The notes beneath the pieces were generated by a model, which saw nothing but the letters and a program-made list of their open reading frames with translations, searched no databases and was not told the origin of the DNA. A program made the translations under genes and the position numbers. Shown piece after piece: positions 28,487-34,850 of a stretch of 46,488 bases of DNA (position 1 is its first letter; the number at the start of each line of letters is the position of its first letter). This stretch comes from DAISJI01 sp964559835 (GTDB lineage Bacteria > Acidobacteriota > Terriglobia > Terriglobales > Acidobacteriaceae), in NCBI GenBank assembly GCA_964559835.1, contig CAZLJE010000038.1:1-46488 (forward strand). The letters run 5' to 3'.

Positions 28487-28710
28487 TGAGCATGAAATAC
28501 GAATACAAACAGGGCAAAGAAGCAACAGAGAACTTTGAACACGCCATGAAGGCAATTTTCAAGGCTCCCAAGACGGTTAGCGTCGGGGCAAAAGTAAAGC
28601 GCCCTAAGAAGGGCGCTAGCGCCGCAAAACTGACGTTTCCGGCAAGGACTAGACCGCTTACCGCGTCCTTGCCGCCTACGAGTGGAGCGCGTCTACATCC
28701 TTGCCAGTGA
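28483..28710 (+). CDS. Small conserved-looking protein with abnormal C-terminus
   Basis: This encodes 75 residues starting MMSMKYEYKQGKEATENFE. The N-terminal 45 residues (KYEYKQGKEATENFEHAMK, then IFKAPK and a basic KVKRPKKG) resemble short proteins I associate with acidobacterial genomes that usually end near the basic segment. The tail after residue 45 runs into the transposase remnant on the other strand and looks like random read-through. A hairpin AGCGCCCT-AAGA-AGGGCGCT lies at 28598-28617 just where the normal end would be. It was probably truncated or fused by an insertion. Confidence 0.45.
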   Translation: MMSMKYEYKQGKEATENFEHAMKAIFKAPKTVSVGAKVKRPKKGASAAKLTFPARTRPLTASLPPTSGARLHPCQ

Positions 28711-28880
28711 GCGCGGCATACGCGAGGCGCTTGCCAGCAACTTGGGCCATCGCAGTCTGGAACCGCTGAAGAATCGGTGATTACATGCTCACCATCCTTG
28801 CGGTGATTGAAGCGGAACACTTGCTCATCAACGTAACGGTCAAGATGAAAAGGTTCGACAGCAACGTAGGTTCCCTTTAA
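28676..28880 (-). pseudogene. Remnant of an ISXO2/IS1595-type transposase C-terminus
   Basis: On the minus strand GTYVAVEPFHLDRYVDEQ and FRFNHRKDG are the conserved end of ISXO2-like transposases. After a frameshift the sequence continues as RFQTAMAQVAGKRLAY and ALTGKD and stops at 28676-28678. The catalytic part is missing. This is an old, truncated element, different in sequence from the copy at 32752. Confidence 0.7.
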
Positions 28881-28961
28881 AAGACGGCACCTGACGGAAC
28901 AAACCCGGGGCATTCGCTTTTTTCCGCAACACGCGCAATTTGGGCGTATCCCGCGGCTCGA

Positions 28962-28990
28962 TTGACACGCCTTCTCCGGGCTCCTAGACT
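28962..28990 (+). promoter_or_regulatory. Strong sigma-70-type promoter
   Basis: TTGACA and TAGACT are separated by 17 bases. The -10 ends about 30 bases before the ATG at 29020, leaving a leader with a GAGGAGGG ribosome-binding site. Confidence 0.65.
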
Positions 28991-29019
28991 CAGCCCGATT
29001 CCAATTGAGGAGGGCGACC

Positions 29020-29478
29020 ATGAATCGCACATTAACGGTCCTGGTATTGGGGCTGGGTCTCGTGTCGGTGGGGTGGGCCCAGGGTAAGAGCGCGTCGCCT
29101 GCCAAGGGCGACCTGGCGGACGAGGCGATCAAGGCGGAGCAGCAGCGATGCGCTCAAAACGCAAAGAACGATACCGCGGGGATCGAGCGCGGCACGGCCG
29201 ATGATTATGTGTTCACCGACATTACCGGCAAGGTCAGCGACAAGGCGCAAATGATCCAGGCGTTCAAAGGTGGGCGGACCCACCTCGACAAATACGATTG
29301 TTCGGACCTGAAAGCGCACGTGTACGGCAACACCGCGGTGGTCACCGGGCAAGCGACGGTGAGCGGAATGGTAGCGGGGCAGAAGGAAGACAATCGCAAT
29401 ATCCGGTTCACGCGGGTATGGGAGAAGCAGGGTGGTCAGTGGAAGTGCGTCGCCGTACAACAAACGGAAGTGAAATAA
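29020..29478 (+). CDS. Secreted NTF2/DUF4440-like protein
   Basis: This encodes 152 residues. The ATG at 29020 has GAGGAGGG six bases upstream; the frame beginning at 29005 lacks this. A signal peptide covers about residues 1-20 (MNRTLTVLVLGLGLVSVGWA). The rest fits the SnoaL/DUF4440 nuclear-transport-factor-2-like fold: DEAIKAEQQRCAQNAKNDTAG, then DYVFTDITGKVSDKAQMI, DLKAHVYGNTAVVTGQATV and a final FTRVWEKQGGQWKCVAVQQT. Such domains bind small ligands or act as simple enzymes; the substrate is unknown. It is a single gene with its own promoter. Confidence 0.82.
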   Translation: MNRTLTVLVLGLGLVSVGWAQGKSASPAKGDLADEAIKAEQQRCAQNAKNDTAGIERGTADDYVFTDITGKVSDKAQMIQAFKGGRTHLDKYDCSDLKAHVYGNTAVVTGQATVSGMVAGQKEDNRNIRFTRVWEKQGGQWKCVAVQQTEVK

Positions 29479-29504
29479 AGCTGGTCACGTGTCGTACAGG
29501 GTGT

Positions 29505-29586
29505 TTAGCGGCGGGCGACGGCGCCCGCCGCATTGTCATTTCGGCAGCTTCAGGTGCAGTCCCGGCGAGGGCGCCGGGCCCACAAA
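29505..29586 (-). repeat. Two-hairpin (BIME-like) element, copy 2
   Basis: In minus-strand reading it starts TTTGTGGGCCC, like copy 1. The hairpins are CCCGGCG-AGGG-CGCCGGG (29561-29578) and GCGGCGGGCG-ACGG-CGCCCGCCGC (29508-29531). The first 30 or so bases match copy 1 almost exactly; the second stem keeps pairing but differs in sequence. Confidence 0.75.
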
Positions 29587-29641
29587 CCTGACCTGCACCG
29601 CTGGGGCCGACGGGCCTCCGTCTCGGTCTATAATTTCTGCC

Positions 29642-30490
29642 ATGGTGGTTCGCACCTCGGCCATCGTACTGGTATCGGCGGCGTTAGCAATGCCGTGCTG
29701 GGGTCAGTGCCCCGACAGTGCTGGGCAGACTTCCATCGCTCCGTTCTCCCAGCCATCAGTCATCGCCGTTCGAGAACTCCACCTCGTTAACATCACCCGC
29801 GCCACAGTCGACGAACAACAGCAAATTGCGAACTCACTGAAGGGTGTCTGCGTGAGCGAAATCGGCGAGCACATTCGCGACCAGTTTCAACAGCGCGGTT
29901 TCTTTAAGGCCGAGGTGCTGGACGTCGACGTTAGCGGCTTGGATCGAAGTGCCTCACCGCCGACGGTCGCGGTCACGGCGAGCGTTGCCGAAGGGGACCG
30001 CTACCGGCTCGCATCCATCCGATTCACAGGCAACAAGGTCATTAGTAATACTGTTGCGCTTCGAAAACTGATTCCAATCAAGGATGGCGACGTATTCAAC
30101 ATTGCGCAGGCACGCGAGGGTATTACTCAGTTGAAGGACGTTTACGGTGAACTCGGGTTTATCAACTTCACTCCCGTTCCTGATTTCGCATTCGACGAAA
30201 AGAACAAAACATTGACGATGAAGATCGACATCGACGAGGGTATGCAGTACTTCATCACCTCGTTCCACGTGCGCGGCGCCGACGCGCAACTCGAGGCGCA
30301 CCTTGCCTCCGCCTGGTCCGAACTCTTTCCGGCTCGTTCGGTTTACAACGCGCGCGCGGTTGAGATTTTCTTCGAGCGCGAGAAGGACCTGTTCCCTCCC
30401 GGCGCGGCTCCCGACCGCAATCTCCAGATCAAACAGGACAACGACAACGCCACGCTGGACATCGTTCTGGATCTCAATCCCGCCCCGTAA
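29642..30490 (+). CDS. Secreted protein with POTRA-like domains
   Basis: This encodes 282 residues from MVVRTSAIVLVSAALAMPCW, a signal peptide. The upstream part of the open frame is translated hairpin repeat. Residues about 35-115 and 120-200 each look like POTRA domains. The second is clear: YRLASIRFTGNKVISNTV, then LRKLIPIKDGDVF and the helix LKDVYGELGFINF. POTRA domains bind unfolded outer-membrane proteins in BamA, TamA and two-partner systems. Here no beta barrel follows, so this is a free periplasmic POTRA protein. Its stop is followed nine bases later by a perfect hairpin. Confidence 0.75.
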   Translation: MVVRTSAIVLVSAALAMPCWGQCPDSAGQTSIAPFSQPSVIAVRELHLVNITRATVDEQQQIANSLKGVCVSEIGEHIRDQFQQRGFFKAEVLDVDVSGLDRSASPPTVAVTASVAEGDRYRLASIRFTGNKVISNTVALRKLIPIKDGDVFNIAQAREGITQLKDVYGELGFINFTPVPDFAFDEKNKTLTMKIDIDEGMQYFITSFHVRGADAQLEAHLASAWSELFPARSVYNARAVEIFFEREKDLFPPGAAPDRNLQIKQDNDNATLDIVLDLNPAP

Positions 30491-30828
30491 GCGGGTGGCC
30501 CACCCAAGCTGGTTTTGCTTGGGTGGGACTGAACATCGTTGTCAACCTCGGTCTGACGTCGTCGACGGCTTATCACACTCGAACGTATTCCACATCACCG
30601 ACACCATTCCCGCGCAAATGCAACAATCATCCACGTGAGGCGAGCGGATTTGTGTCCCTCACTCACAACCGTTACCACTCGGTAACAAGTTCCGGAAGTA
30701 TGGAGTTTACGCAACCCGTTGAAAATCAAAACCGAAGCAAATCCTCCATTACCCCTCCGTAAAAATTTCACGATGCTATAAAAAACCATGTACCAATGTC
30801 GGGTTCTCGTGTATCTTAATCCCAACGT
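30491..30828. other. Intergenic region with a dispersed hairpin
   Basis: No gene is supported. At 30493-30527 lies GGGTGG followed by CCCACCCAAGC-loop-GCTTGGGTGGG, an 11-bp perfect stem that recurs inside hemW. The remainder is AT-richer. A TATCTT hexamer at 30812-30817 could be the -10 for the next gene, giving a very short leader; no convincing -35 is seen. Confidence 0.5.
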
Positions 30829-31494
30829 ATGAGCACAACCGCAGCAGCACCCGCGCCCAACTTCAACGAAGCACCATGGACTGAATTTCCGTCCTTAACC
30901 CAAGAACGTCTTGAGATCGTAGCGGACGCACTCCGAGAAGCGCGGCGCAAGGCTGTTCTCCGTTATGAACCAGATGAGGGCGAGAACAGTTGGAGCCTCG
31001 GCTGCGTCGCCTATGTCCGGCAGATGAAGGCGGTCAGGAATTTATCCGAGAAGCACAACTGGCTTGGAATCCTGAAAGAACAGGCTGCGCTTTGCTTCTC
31101 GTTCTCCATCGGCGAACACGCCGTTCGCTATTACAAGGGCGAAACCGAAGATGCTCCGAATCACTACCTCAGCCGTTCGCATGGAGAGCTGAAACACTTT
31201 CAGTACCTCATGGAGTATTTCAAGGACGTGAAGGTCAAGGAGTACCTGTTTCGCTTCGCCGTTTCGGTCGACGCGGACGGCTATGCGTCCGACATTTATT
31301 TTGTGAAGATGGATGACGAGGGAACTGTTCTTGGAAGCTATTTGGTTCCGAAGAAATCGAGCACCAACGTTGTCCCGATGCAGACAAAGCCTGTCGATCT
31401 GCCGCCCGCCACTGCGGTTCCGGTAAAAGAAGAAAAGCCAACTGAAAAACCAAGCTCTGACGAACTCGGCGACGTGAACAAGAATGCTGGATAG
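30829..31494 (+). CDS. Unknown protein partnered with XRE-ImmA/IrrE protease (possible toxin)
   Basis: This encodes 221 residues without a signal peptide. The N-terminal half is helical (SLTQERLEIVADALREARRK). The middle has FSFSIGEHAVRYYKGETE and LFRFAVSVDADGYASDIYF, suggesting a mixed alpha/beta domain. The last 50 residues are Pro/Lys/Glu-rich and disordered-looking. I cannot name the family. The next gene, an HTH-plus-metallopeptidase protein, overlaps its 3' end by 11 bases. In known two-gene modules of this layout the non-protease partner is the toxin or effector, so that is the leading guess. No Shine-Dalgarno sequence is seen. Confidence 0.65.
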   Translation: MSTTAAAPAPNFNEAPWTEFPSLTQERLEIVADALREARRKAVLRYEPDEGENSWSLGCVAYVRQMKAVRNLSEKHNWLGILKEQAALCFSFSIGEHAVRYYKGETEDAPNHYLSRSHGELKHFQYLMEYFKDVKVKEYLFRFAVSVDADGYASDIYFVKMDDEGTVLGSYLVPKKSSTNVVPMQTKPVDLPPATAVPVKEEKPTEKPSSDELGDVNKNAG

Positions 31495-32578
31495 ATGCGA
31501 ACTGTTCTGCGGAGAACGACTCCAACTAGCTCGGGAATTTAATAACTGGACGCAAACCAAACTGGGCGAGGAGGTGGCGGCGTCTGCCGCGCTGATCTCG
31601 TTGTGTGAGACGGGAAAGAAAAAAGACCCGTCGTCCGACTTGGTTGACGCGTTCGCGCACGTTCTCGGGTTCGAGCCTGGATTTTTTTACCGTCCCATCG
31701 AAGATGCGTTCAATGAAGGCCAGTGCAGTTTCCGTCATCGACGGACAACACCGGAGAAGCTCAAGACTCACATACGTGCGCATGGAACGCTGATTGGCAT
31801 GGTCATTGACCAACTGAGGGCGCATTTTCAGTTTCCCAAACTTAACGTGCCCAGCTTCCCCGCTGTGACCGACGCGCAAATTGAGGCATCTGCCGAAAAG
31901 GCGCGCCTGTACTGGAATCTCGGCATTGATGCTCCTATCATGCACGTTGGCCGCGTGATGGAACACGCTGGAATCATCCTCGTTCCCCATTTGGCCAGCG
32001 CCAAAGTTGACGCATTCTCTCGGACTGGCCGCACAAGTGTAATCTTTTTGAACAAGGCTATAAGCAGCACTTCCCGTTGGCACTTCGACATTGCACACGA
32101 ATGCGGACATCTCGTGATGCACGCCGGAATAGAAACCGGAACAGTTGAGACGGAAGCGGCAGCAGACCGATTTGCTAGTGCTTTTCTAATGCCGCGCAAG
32201 GCTTTCATTAGAGATTTTCAGTCATTTTCGTGGCAGCACGTCCTCGAATTAAAGCAGCGTTGGCGTGTAAGCGCTGCCGCTATTGTCCGGCGTGCTTACG
32301 ATCTCCGGCTTATCGGCGCAGTCACGTATCGGCGCGCATATCAACATATGTCGGCCCAAGGGTGGCGTTCAGGAAAGGGAGAGCCTTGTGAGCCGACATT
32401 CCAAGAGCCTGAGCTTCTTGCTTCCGCACTTGGCGCGCTCGGGAAGGTCGTACCCTATACCGCCGCTGACCTTTGCAGCGACTTGCAATTCACGCCTGAG
32501 ACGTTTGAGAAGATCACTGGCGTGGAAGTCTCGGCTACGTCGAAGAGAGGTGAGATCGTCAGTTTTCGTGCGGGGTAA
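31484..32578 (+). CDS. XRE-family regulator fused to ImmA/IrrE metallopeptidase
   Basis: This encodes 364 residues. An XRE helix-turn-helix occupies about residues 8-65 (REFNNWTQTKLGEEVAASAA). The ImmA/IrrE zinc-protease domain has HECGH (His205, Glu206, His209) and a downstream ETEAAADRFASAFLMP carrying the third ligand. In ImmA, IrrE and related proteins this domain cleaves a repressor after a signal. When fused to XRE and paired with a second gene, it often serves as the antitoxin of a defence-type toxin-antitoxin unit. It overlaps the upstream gene, so the two are coupled. It ends eight bases before a tRNA-like sequence. Confidence 0.85.
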   Translation: MLDRCELFCGERLQLAREFNNWTQTKLGEEVAASAALISLCETGKKKDPSSDLVDAFAHVLGFEPGFFYRPIEDAFNEGQCSFRHRRTTPEKLKTHIRAHGTLIGMVIDQLRAHFQFPKLNVPSFPAVTDAQIEASAEKARLYWNLGIDAPIMHVGRVMEHAGIILVPHLASAKVDAFSRTGRTSVIFLNKAISSTSRWHFDIAHECGHLVMHAGIETGTVETEAAADRFASAFLMPRKAFIRDFQSFSWQHVLELKQRWRVSAAAIVRRAYDLRLIGAVTYRRAYQHMSAQGWRSGKGEPCEPTFQEPELLASALGALGKVVPYTAADLCSDLQFTPETFEKITGVEVSATSKRGEIVSFRAG

Positions 32579-32586
32579 AACAATGT

Positions 32587-32656
32587 GGGGCTGCTAGGTG
32601 CGGTCGGCGGACTTTGGACCCGGCTGACTGGGGGTTCGATTCCCCCTAGCTCCACC
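32587..32656 (+). tRNA. tRNA/tmRNA-like sequence, possible attachment site
   Basis: The acceptor strands GGGGCTG and TAGCTCC pair with a G3-U70 wobble. The T arm is perfect (GGGGG-TTCGATT-CCCCC). The 3' end reads ACCG, not ACCA. An anticodon-like loop CTTTGGA (TTG, Gln) is present, but its stem is poorly paired and the D region is too short by about five bases. It is either a decayed tRNA-Gln or a remnant with a tmRNA-type acceptor. Outer GTGGGG/CCCCAC inverted repeats flank it. Such 3' ends are common integration sites. Confidence 0.4.
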
Positions 32657-32716
32657 GCAGACCCCACGACTTCCATTGTACGTCGATAGTCAAGCGCATA
32701 GTCTGCAATTTTTTAC

Positions 32717-32744
32717 TTGACGCAATGTTTGCGCTATGTATAAT
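32717..32744 (+). promoter_or_regulatory. Strong promoter of the transposase, leaderless
   Basis: TTGACG, a 16-base spacer and a perfect TATAAT end seven bases before the ATG at 32752. Transcription would therefore begin at or next to the start codon. No Shine-Dalgarno sequence is visible. Confidence 0.6.
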
Positions 32745-32751
32745 AATTCGC

Positions 32752-33709
32752 ATGGACAAGAAACACAGCCTGTCAAAGTCAGAGTTGGTTGAACGCCTCC
32801 CACTGGCGTGCTCTGACGAAACCGCAGCCGTCGAATTCCTAGAGGAACAGCGCTGGGGCAATACTCCGGCTTGCGTGAAGTGTGGCAGCGTCGAAGTCTA
32901 CAAAATGACCGACGCCAAGACAGGCCAGCGCAACAAGCGGTATCTGTGGCGCTGCCGCGATTGCAAAGAGCAGTACACCGTCCGCATCGGAACCGTGTAC
33001 GAAGAATCGCGGATTCCGCTCAAGGTATGGTGCTATGCGTTCTGGCGTGCCTGTACGTCGAAGAAGGGCGTCAGCGCATTGGAGCTGAAGCGCCAGTGCC
33101 AGATCAGCTACAAGTCAGCACTGTTCCTGATGAATCGCATCCGGTTTGCCATGGCCCCTGACGCGAACGCACCGAAGTTACAGGGCGACATTGAATGCGA
33201 CGAAACTTACATCGGGCCGCGCAAACCGCGCTGGAAGAACGCTCCGCCGAAGCCTCGTCCGGAAGCTGGACGCGGCACTCTCAAGACTCCGGTATTCTGC
33301 GCTGTCGAGCGAGACGGTCGCATTGTTCGTCGCGTGGTGGCGGATGTGACATCGGCCACACTGAAAGACGCCATCCGAGAAGAAGTAGATCGCCGCTCGC
33401 GCATCATAACGGATGAATGGATAGCCTATAAGGGTATTGGGAAAGAATACGAGGGCGGACAGTGTGCCACAGCACGAAGGAATACGCACGCGGCGACATT
33501 CACACGAACACGGCGGAATCGAGTCATGCCCTTGGTAAAACGCGGCATCGCTGGAATCTATCACAACGTCAGCCGGGAGCACTTGCATCGGTATCTGTGG
33601 CAATTCGATTTCCTGTGGAACAAATCGCCAGTTGAACGATGGTGAGCGCACCATCCTTGGAATTCAGGCAGCGGAAGGAAAGCGACTGATGTATAAACAG
33701 CCAGCGTGA
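32752..33709 (+). pseudogene. IS1595-family transposase with hidden frameshifts
   Basis: It reads MDKKHSLSKSEL onwards with an N-terminal zinc ribbon (ACVKCG and RCRDCK) and the DDE-type core (IECDETYIG, IITDEWIAY). The visible frame stops at 33645, but this is misleading. Between about 33455 and 33534 the conserved sequence (CHSTKEYARGDIHTNTAES) lies in another frame, so one base was lost near 33455 and one gained near 33534. A third shift near 33620 puts the proper C-terminus (LNDGERTILGIQAAEGKRLM) out of frame up to 33709. The protein from the open frame would lack the conserved HTNTAES segment, so the element is probably inactive. Confidence 0.8.
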
Positions 33710-33718
33710 GGAGACTGA

Positions 33719-33871
33719 ATTACGAAGAAAAGAGTTTCAGGAAAACGACCGAAGAAGGCGGGAGCGAAGCGCGGCCCGAAACCGGATACCCTCAAGATCG
33801 AGGGAAACTGGCGCGAAGCCGTCAAGAAATCGCTCGCAAAGAAGAAGCCCCCTTCGGGCTGGCCGGATTGA
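33719..33871 (+). CDS. Small accessory ORF after the transposase, ATT start
   Basis: This is a 50-residue basic protein (TKKRVSGKRPKKAGAKRGPK, then PDTLKIEGNW and a KKKPPSGWPD end). Small genes of this type often follow ISXO2-like transposases. A GGAG lies five bases upstream of ATT, where ATG would be expected, so the start codon appears mutated; ATT is a very rare initiator. Given the decayed transposase, this is probably also a remnant. Confidence 0.5.
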   Translation: MTKKRVSGKRPKKAGAKRGPKPDTLKIEGNWREAVKKSLAKKKPPSGWPD

Positions 33872-33895
33872 CTCCAGCCAGCTCTCGCTATTCGA

Positions 33896-34291
33896 TTAGC
33901 GCCTAAAATTCCAGAATACTTGCTTCATCACAAGTTGCCACTCTGGAGCCGAAAGCGATCCGAGCTTTTCGATTATCCAGTTCTTGTGAACAGATTGGAT
34001 TTGATCTAAGCGAACAAGTGACGTGGCTTCAAGTCCGTTCGTGTCGGTGCGCGGTAATTCCAAATCTGATTCAGCTTTAGGTATGAGCCGCGTGGTCAAC
34101 GGCGCGACCGCCACTACGTCATACTTGGCGCAGAGCAAAGTGTTCGACAACACAAGGCAAAACCTGCGGTCGTGTGGCTTACGAACCAGGTTCATCGGGA
34201 ATCTGATTTCTTTGTCTTTTACGGCAATGACATCGCCGGGATAAATATTGATGCTAATTCCGGCTTTGGCAAAAGCATCTTTCAGGCTCAA
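33896..34291 (-). CDS. PemK/MazF-family toxin
   Basis: This encodes 131 residues. Family features are YPGDVIAVKD, RRFCLVLSNTLLC, VVAVAPLTTR, TSLVRLDQIQSVHK and a final helix LVMKQVFWNF. MazF-type toxins are endoribonucleases that cut mRNA at short sequences. The N-terminal 15 residues (MSLKDAFAKAGISIN) are an extension relative to minimal MazF. Its ATG overlaps the stop of the upstream small gene by four bases (ATGA), typical of a type II toxin-antitoxin operon. Confidence 0.75.
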   Translation of the reverse strand: MSLKDAFAKAGISINIYPGDVIAVKDKEIRFPMNLVRKPHDRRFCLVLSNTLLCAKYDVVAVAPLTTRLIPKAESDLELPRTDTNGLEATSLVRLDQIQSVHKNWIIEKLGSLSAPEWQLVMKQVFWNFRR

Positions 34292-34503
34292 GCGACTTTA
34301 GCCGCTCGCCTTCTGATATTTGCCCATTCCGCGAACGTGTCGAGCTTCGCCCGGTTGATCTCGTCGCGAGTGCCTCTCGTCGTCGTTGTCATTTCCTCAG
34401 CTTCACGCTGCAAGCGCTCAAGCTGCTCGTCGATTGATTCGGTCTTTTCGACGGCAGGGGCGGCGAAAGTGGCCATTTTTCGATTTCCCTTCTGGTTGGC
34501 CAT
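34288..34503 (-). CDS. Putative antitoxin of the PemK/MazF pair
   Basis: This encodes 71 residues, with GGAG eight bases before the ATG. The sequence is charged and helical (EKTESIDEQLERLQREAEEM, then RDEINRAKLDTFAEWANIR). No ribbon-helix-helix or AbrB DNA-binding motif is evident, so it is not a standard MazE or PemI. Its role as antitoxin is inferred only from the overlap and gene order. Confidence 0.5.
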   Translation of the reverse strand: MANQKGNRKMATFAAPAVEKTESIDEQLERLQREAEEMTTTTRGTRDEINRAKLDTFAEWANIRRRAAKVA

Positions 34504-34850
34504 ACAGTGTACTCCGTGATGTCAATACGCAGTTTTCGTGCCAAATGGCATCACTGATTCTCAACAACTTATAGACGTATTAACCGTCTCAGAGTGACAA
34601 ATGTTCCGGCTGGAGAACTGGATTTTCTCATTTAGGGCAATCCGAGGGCCTTGCGTAAAGTCTATACTTCCGACAAGTTCTTTGAAAACTAAGCCGCAGA
34701 AATCGCCACCCGCCTGTGGAAAACTCTGGGTAACCCATGAGTATCCTGATGGGTTATGAAACTCGGATATCCTCCTCCGCAGCATCGACTTACACACTTA
34801 CGCTGGGTTGAGGCAGGGGGAGGGGGGTTGGGTTAACTCCTCGGTAATCT
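34504..34850. other. 347-bp intergenic region, no gene seen
   Basis: It contains an inverted repeat TAACCCAT-10 bases-ATGGGTTA (34731-34756), a G-rich run at about 34813-34830 next to the ABC exporter stop, and AT-rich sequence otherwise. It marks the right edge of the accessory region. No promoter pair is convincing. Confidence 0.4.

Noticed and set aside
28449..29132. Long minus-strand ORF across 28.4-29.1 kb
   Set aside because: It overlaps the antisense of the small gene and of the secreted DUF4440-like gene with its promoter. Only the internal transposase remnant is meaningful.
34561..34797. 78-residue minus-strand ORF before the ABC exporter
   Set aside because: No ribosome-binding site, no motif and composition of random translation; it also spans an inverted repeat.
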